Positions 21,252-29,034 of a DNA stretch of 29,034 nt are shown here, piece after piece. A program made the position numbers and the translations under genes. Origin of the DNA: Gymnopus androsaceus JB14. Its lineage: Eukaryota > Basidiomycota > Agaricomycetes > Agaricales > Omphalotaceae. Location: positions 2,380-31,413 of the forward strand of contig ML769946.1 of NCBI GenBank assembly GCA_009733575.1, read 5' to 3'. The stretch's first letter is position 1, and every line of letters starts with the position of its first letter. The notes under the pieces are model-generated. The model was not told the DNA's origin. It searched no databases and saw only the letters and a list, made by a program, of their open reading frames with translations.

Positions 21252-21562
21252 CGGGCGTTTAGTGTGGTGCTGTATGTTTGGTTTGGCTTTCCTTTTCGGG
21301 TTCTATGTTCTTATTTGGTAATCTTTATTTGTTTACCAACGTGACCTATTTTCCGTACTATATAAAGCTGGGCACGTCGATTTCCCGCTTCCCTCAGTTC
21401 CATCATTACGACTGAGGGTAAGCTTCTTACTTATAATTTCTCTTTCATTATTGACTTTACCTATAGCCCTCGTTGTATTCATCGCGTCTATAGGTAATAA
21501 CTCAGTTCCATCATTACGACTGAGGCCCTCGTTGTATTCATCGCGTCTATAGGAGTTTCACA
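21239..21562 (+). repeat. 3' LTR (324 bp) with 59-bp insertion
   Basis: Same ends as the 5' LTR, but longer by 59 bp at 21495-21553. It contains its own unspliced copy of the intron (21418-21466). Confidence 0.95.
21495..21553 (+). repeat. Spliced-leader duplication in the 3' LTR
   Basis: Six bases TAATAA, then 53 bp made of two LTR pieces joined without the bases between them. 21501-21525 equals 21393-21417, and 21526-21553 equals 21467-21494. The omitted 49 bp (21418-21466) begin GTAAGC and end CTATAG. The match is exact in both pieces. Confidence 0.9.
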
Positions 21563-21567
21563 ACATC
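21563..21567 (+). repeat. Target-site duplication, right copy (ACATC)
   Basis: Matches 16467-16471. Its last four bases are the first four of the MITE terminal repeat CATCAGCAAAACCTGGGTG. Confidence 0.95.
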
Positions 21568-22279
21568 AGCAAAACCTGGGTGATGGCCACAGAGGCCACA
21601 GTAGCCCACAGTAAATCATAGCACTTCATAGTTCTGTACAGAACTATGGCTGCTATGATTTGCTGTGAGTTGCTGTAAGCTTCTGTAAGCTCCTGTGAGA
21701 TTACCGAGTGTTCGAGCCAACTGTCAACGTTTTGACAGCTGTCATCATCTCCTGCCAATCCTATATAAGAGTCGACGCATAGTCGCGAATTCCCCCCAAG
21801 TTCCGTTTTTTCCAAGTCGATTCTGTCTCTTAAATCTTTAGTTCGGAAATTCTCGGTATGTCTCATTCAAGCCTTCAAATTTTCCCAACGTCTCTAACTA
21901 AGTATCAGTAGCACAGTCATTGTTCAATGTTTACACTATATATTCCTTGGTGTATTGTCTTTATTTACACTCTATGTAGTTTGATATACTGCTGTTTCTG
22001 GTTTCGCTATACTATGTAGTATTATGAATGCAATGATTTTGTTATAATTATTTCGGTCTCGCGAGAGAGAGAAACAGTTCAGTGGTCATATATTTATGTA
22101 ATGGTTTTGAATTGCAACCCGGCCCTGACCAGCACGTTCGCGAATCCACAGCAACCTACAGCAACCCATAGCAATCCACAGCTCTGTACAGAGGGGTAAC
22201 TTGCTATGGGCTCTGTACGTGCTGTGGGTTCTGTACAGAGCTGTACAGCTTTGTACAGAACACCCAGGTTTTGCTGATG
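21564..22279. mobile_element. Family B MITE or composite (716 bp) with 19-bp terminal repeats
   Basis: Ends are perfect 19-bp inverted repeats (21564-21582 and 22261-22279, CATCAGCAAAACCTGGGTG). After removal of the Copia insertion, both flanks are TA. About 145 bp at each end are made of CTGTACAG, CATAGCA and CACAGCAA words, with a perfect 22-bp palindrome at 21627-21648. The middle (about 21710-22130) is different: it has TATATAAG near 21763 and could be a nested insertion, but its borders could not be fixed. No coding capacity. Confidence 0.65.
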
Positions 22280-22481
22280 TATTCCATTAAAGAGGATCAA
22301 TTGTAACTGGACTAATGTGCACAAGGACAATTCCTTGAATTCATTCTGGACTTGTAAAATGTGGTAAATATGGGATCAACTTCAAAAAATCAAGGAAGAT
22401 TGATAAGGATTTGAAAATCCAGATAGCAAAGTTCAAATGCCACCAAAAGATAGGCCCAAGACAGGACAAATTAGTAATGAA

Positions 22482-22650
22482 CATCAGCAAAACCTGGGTG
22501 GTCCCATAGCAAGGTCCCCATCTGCCCAGAACTGGACAGTTCTATGACTGCTATGGATTGTATTGGAGCTTCTGTACAGTGCTGTAGAGCAACTCATAGC
22601 AACTCATGGCAATCCATAGCAATCCATAGTTCACCCAGGTTTTGCTGATG
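22482..22650. mobile_element. Family B MITE, complete (169 bp)
   Basis: Perfect 19-bp inverted repeats at 22482-22500 and 22632-22650, flanked by AA on both sides. The inside is built of GCTATGGAT, CAACTCATAGCAA and CTGTACAG words. It lies 130 bp beyond the 3' end of the intact NLR gene. Confidence 0.85.
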
Positions 22651-22782
22651 AACTATTTATATCCCATAAAGAAAGTAACCATCATTGAGGTCCAAATAAG
22701 CCCTAAGGCCTTCAGCCTGCTTGGAGTCTGTAATTAAGGCCTTAAGGCCAACACTGACTTTCAATGAGGCATAATGCTGTTA

Positions 22783-25700
22783 CTAATTGATCAACTTGGA
22801 ATCGTCAATAGGGAGTTCGGTATTGAGGAACTAAATGAATGCACTCACCGCATTCTCTGAGTACTTGATTGGTTCCTGTGCTTGCATAGCAGAGGCTATC
22901 AGCTTGCAAATATTGTAATGGCCATGTTTATGCGCAAAATCAAGAGCAGTAAATCCATCATCAGTCTGTACATTGACATTAACTCCTTTTCCCAGGAGGT
23001 GATGTACAACTTCTGTGTGACCATTTTGAGCAGCAATTATAAGAGGAGTAGCATTCCTCAGACCAGGAATATTGATGTCAGCTCCATAATCCAGCAGAAG
23101 CATGACAATGTCAAGGAGCCCATTTTGAGATGCTTGTCTTAAAGCAGTAGAACCATTCTCATTTTGTGCATTTACATTGGCTCCATTCTTCAGCAGGAGA
23201 GAAATAATATCAAAATGGCCTCTTTGAGCAGCAATAGCAAGAGGGGTAGTTTTGTGGAATCCTGGGATATCTGGGCAAGCCTCATGGTCAAGTAAAAGCT
23301 TGACAATTGTAACATGACCATTCTGGGATGCCTGCCTTAAGGCAGTGGACCCATCTCCAGCTGAGTCATTTGCATTTGCTTTCCTGTCCACAAGGAATGA
23401 GACAATATTCAAGTGCCCTTTTTGAGCAGCAATTACAATAGGAGTTCCACTTTCCATTGATGGAATATTCATATCAGCCCCACAATTCACTAGAAGCTTA
23501 ATAATTTCAAAATGGCCATTTTGTGAGGCTAATCTCAAAGCTGTGGAACCAGCTTCATTTTTTGCATTTACATCTGCTCGATTTTCAATCAAGATAGAAA
23601 CAACATCCAGATGACCTTGGCATGCAGCAATTATCAATGGTGTGTATCCAGGAATATCCTTTTCTGCCCCATGATTCAGCAAAAGCTTGACAATTTCAAA
23701 ATGGCCCTGATGTGATGCCTTCGTCAAAGCAGTATTACCATATTCATTTTGTGCATTCACATTTGCCCCATTCTCAATTAGAATGGAGACAATATCCAAA
23801 TGACCTTGTTGTGCAGCAATTATAAGTGGTGTGTATTTTTTGAGTCCAGGAATATCCTTTTCTGCCCCACGATTCAGCAAAAGCTTGACAATTTCAAAAT
23901 GGCCCTGATGTGATGCCTTTGTCAAAGCAGTATTACCATATTCATTTTGTGCATTCACATTTGCCCCATTCTCGATCAGGATGGAAACAACATCCAAATG
24001 ACCTTGGCGTGCAGCAATTATTAGTGGTGTGTATCCAGGAATATCCTTTTTTGCCCCATGATTCAGCAAAAGCTTGACAATTTCAAAATGGCCCTGATGT
24101 GATGCCTTTGTCAAAGCAGTATTACCATATTCATTTTGTGCATTCACATTTGCCCCATTCTCAATTAGAATGGAAACAATATCCAAATGACCTTGTTGTG
24201 CAGCAATTATAAGTGGTGTGTATTTTTTGAGTCCAGGAATATCCTTTTCTGCCCCACGATTCAGCAAAAGCTTGACAATTTCAAAGTGACCCTCTTGTGA
24301 TGCTTGTTTCAAAGCAGTATCACCATCTTCACTTTGTGCATTCACATTTGCCCCCTCCTCAATCAGGACAGCAACAACATCTAAATGACCCATTTCTGCA
24401 GCAATTATAAGTGGTGTGTATTTTTCGAATCCAGGAATATCCTTTTCTGTCCCATGGTTCAGCAAAAGCTTGACAATTTCAAGATGACCATTTTGTGATG
24501 CCTGCTTCAGAGCAGTATCATCATCTTCAGTTTGTGCATTTACATTTGCCTCCTCCTTGATCAGGACAGAAACAACATCCAAATGACCCATTTCTGCAGC
24601 AATTATAAGTGGTGTGTATCTTTTGAATCCAGGAATATCCTTTTCTGTCCCATGGTTCAGCAAAAGCTTGACAATGTCAAGATGACCATTTTGTGATGCC
24701 TGTGTCAGAGCAGTATCATCATCTTTAGTTTGTGCATTTACATTTGCCCCCTCATTGATCAGGACAGAAACAACATCCAAATGACCCATTTTTGCAGCAA
24801 TTATAAGTGGTGTGTATTTTTTGAATCCAGGAATATCCTTTTCTGTCCCATGGTTCAGCAAAAGCTTGACAATTTCAAGATAACCATTTTGTGATGCCTG
24901 TGTCAGAGCAGTATCATCATCTTCAGTTTGTGCATTTACGTTTGCCCCCTCCTTGATCAGGACAGAAACAATATCCAAATGACCCATTTCTGCAGCAATT
25001 ATAAGTGGTGTGTATTTTTTGAATCCAGGAATATCCCTTTCTGCCCCATGGTTCAGCAAAAGCTTGACAATTTCAAGATGGCCCTCTTGTGATGCTTGTC
25101 TCAAAGCAGTACTACCATCTTCACTTTGTGCATTTACATTTGCCCCCTCCTCAATCAGGACAGAAACAACATCCAAATGACCTATTTCTGCAGCAATCAT
25201 AAGTGGTGTATATTTTTCAAATCCAGGAATATCCCTTTCTGCCCCATGGTTCAGCAAAAGCTTGACAATTTCAGAATGGCCCCTTTCTGAGGCTAATTTC
25301 AAAGCAGTACTACCCTGTTCTTCTTTTGCATTCACATTTGCCCCACTCTCGATCAGGGCAGCTGTGATATCCAAATATCCGTCATAAGCTGCTCTTATAA
25401 GTGGATTCCATTTTCCCTCTCCAGAAATCTCCTGGTCTGAGCCATGATTCAGCAAACACTTGACAATTTCCAGATAGTCATCATCTTCTGCCTGTCTGAA
25501 AGCAGTCTTACCATCTTTACTCTGTTTTGTTCGTCCTACTACAGCTGCACATAATGCTGATCCCCACATTCCTCCTGTGACATTTACATTTTTTTCATTC
25601 GTCAACTGCTTGACCATGTCTTGAAGACCACACCAAGCAGCATAATACAATGGCTGAGGCATATCCCAACACTTTTCTGTGCCTGCTTCAAAGTTTGCTA

Positions 25701-27472
25701 GTTTTAAGCAGTTAATATATGTAGTTCCACCTGATTGGATAAGCTTAAAGGCTTTCTGATTTACTTTATCACTATTCACTATTTTTGCATGTTTATACCA
25801 GTTTTGAGCAGCATACATAGAGATTGGATATTTCTTATTCCATTCTACTGCATCTGCTATTTCTGTATTGAACTGTAACAGATATGCCAAGCAACTTTCT
25901 ACTATCACTTTGTGTGTCAAATATTCCTGCATGTGAAACTGTGACACTACAGTGCTCACATGAGTCTTAAGGTGTTCAGATAGGAGAAATTCCTTTACAG
26001 ACATATGAGCTAGCTCCACAATATTCTTGCCCTGGTTTACATGTATAAGTGTTGCCCCAAGGAATGCTATATGCTCTGGAGCTACCCGGTATTTCTTCTC
26101 AAACCTGATTCCATCATTATTGCTTACAAAAGCAATGACTTCCCCAAGTGCAGTTAATGATAAAGGTTCCATTGAAAAACAAAGCCACTGCAGAACTTGC
26201 TTTGTATCATCAATACGGGAGGGTTCAATTGCTTGAAGTGCTTGAATATAAGTATCATGCAAATCTACAGGGAGTTGATTTAAAAGTGAATCCACTGCCT
26301 TCAGACCTATGCATTTTTGCAGTGCAACCAATTGGCAATCAACCCAGCGGAACCTAGGATAGCAGTCAAAATGGATCTCATCCACAAACAATTTCAACAC
26401 TCACATTCCATTTGCCCTCCTGGTTAGACTATCTGTAATTTGATTCTTTGTTTCAAGACCATGATGGCAAAATGAGTAATCATTTTGCATGGTATAATCA
26501 AGAAAGATTTCAACATCAGAATTTATGTCTTCTTTGTCAATGTAGATAGTTTTTGAGCAAAGCTTTTCCAATTCATGGGCATTAGAGATATGTGGACGAC
26601 ATGCTATCAGAAGATGTAAATGAGAGCATCCCAGTACGCCAAGTTCTTTTACAAGCTCAAGAAAGGGCTTGAAGCCTTGACTCTCCATTTCATCAAGCCC
26701 ATCAATTATAGTGAATAATGATTCAACTTTGAGAGATGAAATGACCTCTTTCAAGGTTCTTATCAGATCTCTGTCAGTTGGCTTGCTTCTGAACTTCTCA
26801 TGGTTCTCATAGAGTTTTGATACTGCCAGGTAAATCCCTTTTTGTAGTGTTATTGATGCTGACAAGAACAACTGTGATAAAAGAGTTGTGACCATGTTGT
26901 TGAAGCTTTGTTTGAATGAATCTCTGAAATCAAAAAAGTAGAATGCTACTAGTTGGTTTTCATGGGTGTCCAAACTCTTCACATGATTGATAATGGCAGA
27001 TCTAGAAAAAGGTAAGCCATGCATGGATGAACTAATTTTCACATACAATAGGACACTTTTACCAGATCCCACTGCATTTTCATCCTCAGTCTCAGAACAC
27101 AGTCCAAAATGTGAATCCTGAAACTCACCATCACCCTGCAGCCAGAGAAGCGAGTTGGGAGTTTGCTTCCAATCATTGAAATCCTTTCCTTTTAGAAACC
27201 ATTCACCAGTTCCAGTTGTTCTTTTCTGTGAAAAGAACTCGTGGCTCTGGGAAACATTGGAGGGACTCAGCCATTTTATGATTTGGTCTGATTGACTTGT
27301 AATTGGTGTGTTACTTGGATCTTGATTATCGTGTAAGTAACAATAGAAGAGTGCCAAATGCAAACTCACATTGAATATACATGGTACTTGCATTGTGGAA
27401 GTGAGCATGGTCCATCCTAAAATCATTAGCCCCGTCGAACATGTGAGGAGCATTATTCATAGACAGAGACAT
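22783..27472 (-). CDS. NACHT-ankyrin NLR/STAND receptor, intact
   Basis: My model is 1477 aa in six exons: 27472-27370, 27320-27129, 27071-27047, 27001-26405, 26353-22849, 22794-22783. Introns are 49, 57, 45, 51 and 54 nt, all GT..AG. Residues 1-34 (NNAPHMFDGANDFRMDHAHF) resemble the short N-terminus common before NACHT in Agaricomycetes. NACHT: Walker A GSGKS at 100-104, Walker B IIDGLDE at 205-211, LLIACRPH at about 237-244, FRWVDCQL at 307-314, then a winged-helix-like region (VLQWLCFSMEPLSLTALGEV). About 28 ankyrin units run from about 540 to 1465. No separate N-terminal effector domain is visible. Probable role by family: an NTP-driven switch with ligand sensing through the ankyrins, as in fungal non-self recognition; the ligand is unknown. 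If the last intron is not spliced, the stop is at 22831 and the protein has 1479 aa. Confidence 0.9.
22880..25653 (-). repeat. Ankyrin-coding tandem array, two-repeat (about 198 bp) periodicity
   Basis: Units alternate between type A (TPLIIAAxxGHLDVVSVLIExGANVNAQ) and type B (TALxQASQxGHLEIVKLLLNHGAEKDIPG), giving a 66-aa, 198-bp higher-order unit repeated about 13 times. The similarity holds in DNA as well as protein, which indicates recent amplification or conversion. Confidence 0.9.
23580..24261 (-). repeat. Recent 387-bp tandem duplication inside the ankyrin array
   Basis: Two successive blocks of four ankyrins, starting at 24261 and 23874 on the minus strand, are almost identical. Both lack the same three residues in their second linker (DIPGYTP instead of DIPGFKKYTP), so the 129-aa period is a shared derived feature rather than four separate units. 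Confidence 0.85.
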
Positions 27473-27510
27473 GATGGGCGTGGTAGCGGGAGCAACTGAT
27501 ACGAGTTTCT

Positions 27511-27518
27511 CTTATAAA
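27511..27518 (-). promoter_or_regulatory. TATA box of the intact NLR gene
   Basis: The minus strand reads TTTATAAG about 40 nt upstream of the ATG at 27472, conserved with the pseudogene. Confidence 0.55.
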
Positions 27519-27531
27519 GGCTTTCCAAAAA

Positions 27532-27545
27532 TGATCATATGATCA
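27532..27545. promoter_or_regulatory. 14-bp perfect palindrome in the NLR promoter
   Basis: TGATCATATGATCA lies 14 bp upstream of the TATA box on the gene strand. The pseudogene copy at the same place has decayed to an imperfect version. A dimeric regulator site is possible; this is inferred. Confidence 0.35.
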
Positions 27546-28226
27546 GTTTGAAGGCACGAGGCCAGTACAGCCCTCGATCGATGGATAAGATGGCCCGGGT
27601 CTAAAAATAACTTTCGTGGCTTGTTATGTTGACACCATCTCAAGGCCTTAAGGCCTCAAGCTTTGGATGTCTCTAGTTCATCCATTTCGTCTGTAAATCT
27701 TATGCTTGAGTCTGTCCTGAGTCTCAAACTTACCATTTTATAACGTCAGCGCCCACTGTTTGATTCGAATCGTCATCGTGCCTACTACGCTCTTGTCCTG
27801 CAACCAAACATGGTAGAATGACCTTGGATCGGATCTTCTCTTCCACTCCTAACCAACTCGCTGCTCGGCCACAACCCAATTATCGAAGTTACGCTACCGT
27901 TATTGGGTATCTGCTTCATTAATGTTTTAAAGCCGAATTCAAAGTGCGTCGATTCAAGCTTCTGCATTATTTGTATACTAATGACTTGTACTTAGAAAGA
28001 CTCTTAATTTCAATGCAGCATACTACTCGATATATATTCCTAATTCTCTGATTGAACAACCTCCGAATCCACTCCCCAACGCAAACTTCAAATTCTTCGA
28101 CGTCAAAGCGTGTCAAAGGATCGATGCAAGAGCGGGAGCGCGTACGACAACGATATCTTGGGGCTGGGAATCCTTGTCGTGCGCCGAGTGCTACTGCATC
28201 TGCGGGCCTATAGCTTTTAGCGTAAC
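27546..28226. other. Intergenic stretch upstream of the NLR gene
   Basis: About 680 bp without a recognised gene. It contains the palindrome AGGCCTTAAGGCCT near 27643, a word also present at about 22735 on the other side of the NLR gene. The open frame at 27785-27967 is not convincing. Confidence 0.4.
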
Positions 28227-28259
28227 CCTGGCGTAACGGTTACGGTGGGTTACGCCAGG
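28227..28259. repeat. Hairpin with 11-bp perfect stem
   Basis: CCTGGCGTAAC (28227-28237) pairs with GTTACGCCAGG (28249-28259) across an 11-nt loop that repeats the GTTACG word. It is the first element of the repeat-rich right end. Confidence 0.75.
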
Positions 28260-28280
28260 TCACGCTTGGGTGATGCTGGG

Positions 28281-28324
28281 GTGACGCTAAATATCTAGCG
28301 TAACCCTGAGATATTTAGCGTCAC
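28281..28324. repeat. Hairpin with 15-bp perfect stem sharing the minisatellite core
   Basis: GTGACGCTAAATATC (28281-28295) pairs with GATATTTAGCGTCAC (28310-28324) across a 14-nt loop. The arm contains GTGACGCTAAAT, the core of the 32-bp minisatellite starting at 28693. Confidence 0.85.
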
Positions 28325-28692
28325 TCAGCATATCTATGCTCATAACCAATTCTGTAATTTACAGGGAGCATCACTTATCTTGGCCCTTGGGCCAATCCAG
28401 GGAATTAAATCTTTATACATGTATTGCAATAAGTATCACAGTTCGGTGCCCACTAGATGGAAATTCCACTAGACTATTCATACACAACCAATACAGAAAT
28501 AACTACTACAGCCTTGCAATGGATCAATACACTTCAAGTAGACTGTAGATGTTATCAAAGGCTGCACTGCAAAGATACTTATATCAAGTAGTTGGGTGCA
28601 CCTTGCTAGATTTAGGCTGGTCATTTTTCAAGTAAGTGTATTTCAATGCTAGACCTTGGTTCATCCCTAAAAGCATCCCTAGAAGTAGATTC
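28325..28692. other. Spacer between hairpin and minisatellite
   Basis: About 370 bp with no recognised gene. A 70-codon open frame (28336-28548) has no recognisable pattern. Confidence 0.4.
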
Positions 28693-29034
28693 GAGGCGAT
28701 GCCAAATGTAATGAAGTTTATCTTGGGGGATGCTAAATGTAATAAAGGTTATGCCTGGTGATGCCAAATGCGATAAAGGTTATGCTGGGGTGATGCTAAA
28801 TGTAATAAAGGTTATGCTGGGGTGATGCTAAATGTAATAAAAGTAATGTCTAGGTGACGCTAAATATGATAAAAGTTGCGCAAGGGTGACGCTAAATGTG
28901 ATAAGGTTGCGCTGAGGTGATGCTAAATATAATGAAGGTTATGCCTGGGTCACGCTAAATGTGATAAAGGTTGCGCTAGGGTGACGCTAAATGTGATAAA
29001 GGTTGCGCTGGGTAGTGAGCCGCTAAGTTTGATA
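28693..29034 (+). repeat. 31-32-bp minisatellite, at least 10 units, open at the window edge
   Basis: The unit is about GGGTGAYGCTAAATGTRATA followed by AAGGTTRYGCTG. Two unit types alternate, differing by linked transitions (gaCgct..tGata..ttGCgct against gaTgct..tAata..ttATgct). The array runs off the right end, so total copy number is unknown. Confidence 0.9.

Larger units (their letters stand above)
16472..21562 (+). mobile_element. Full-length Ty1/Copia LTR retrotransposon (5.1 kb)
   Basis: LTRs begin TGTTAAATG and end TTTCACA, flanked by the 5-bp duplication ACATC. The order inside is gag, protease, integrase, reverse transcriptase, RNase H; integrase before RT defines Copia. A polypurine tract abuts the 3' LTR. 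Apart from a 59-bp insertion in the 3' LTR, the LTRs differ at about three positions, so insertion is recent. Two of the three are CpG in the 5' LTR (16501, 16504) and TpG in the 3' LTR. The element sits in the end repeat of a MITE (21564-22279). No clear primer-binding site could be named downstream of 16736. Confidence 0.96.

Noticed and set aside
21705..22135. Solo LTR inside the 716-bp MITE
   Set aside because: The middle starts TGTTCGAG and has a TATATAAG box, but no CA end with a matching 5-bp target duplication could be found.
27002..27128. Continuous reading of the NLR ORF through 27002-27128 as coding
   Set aside because: The frame is open only because both introns are multiples of three. 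Splice sites are perfect, and removal gives WLQGDVGSGKSVLLSAII, the normal NACHT P-loop context.
28693..29034. CRISPR array
   Set aside because: Units are contiguous 31-32-bp repeats without unique spacers, in a fungal genome.

Overview
The window reads as nuclear DNA of a filamentous basidiomycete, most likely an Agaricomycete. The signs are very short introns (45-70 nt, GT..AG), an intron-rich secreted GH10 xylanase, a tRNA-Phe with a 19-nt intron, a NACHT-ankyrin protein with the Agaricomycete-style 'GMFRWVDCQL' block after the NACHT domain, and a Copia and a non-LTR retroelement of fungal type. The species cannot be named from sequence alone.

Layout, left to right. Positions 1-512 hold a possible gene start running off the edge and an intron-containing tRNA-Phe(GAA) on the minus strand. 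Positions 1260-1438 are a small inverted-repeat element (MITE). Positions 2012-5547 (minus) are a broken NACHT-ankyrin (NLR/STAND) gene. Positions 6537-11681 hold three minus-strand genes: a complete GH10 endoxylanase whose best model needs exons of 2, 17 and 10 nt; an ARV1-family lipid-homeostasis gene with frame breaks; and a ZPR1 zinc-finger gene whose 5' half is clearly decayed. Positions 12116-13982 are a decayed non-LTR retroelement, and 14745-14850 is a 32-bp-stem hairpin. Positions 16472-21562 are a full-length Ty1/Copia element with a perfect 5-bp target duplication, inserted into the end of a MITE. Positions 22482-22650 are another MITE. Positions 22783-27472 (minus) are the intact NACHT-ankyrin paralogue, with about 28 ankyrin units. 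Positions 28227-29034 carry hairpins and a 32-bp minisatellite that runs off the right edge.

The two NACHT-ankyrin genes lie in direct orientation about 22 kb apart and share promoter, exon and intron structure. They look like one duplication in which one copy decayed and the other expanded its ankyrin array. Between them, three host genes sit in a repeat-rich stretch in which two show lesions.

The most unusual signals are three. (1) The 3' LTR of the Copia element carries a 53-bp duplicate of its own leader from which exactly a 49-nt GT..AG segment is missing: a genomic copy of a spliced transcript, implying an intron inside the LTR. (2) The xylanase appears to have a 2-nt exon, which restores the family motif around its catalytic acid/base. 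(3) In the intact NACHT gene, both introns around a 25-nt exon that encodes the P-loop are stop-free multiples of three. Several unrelated reading frames show single-base indels, many beside short homopolymers, so assembly error must be excluded before all breaks are taken as real.
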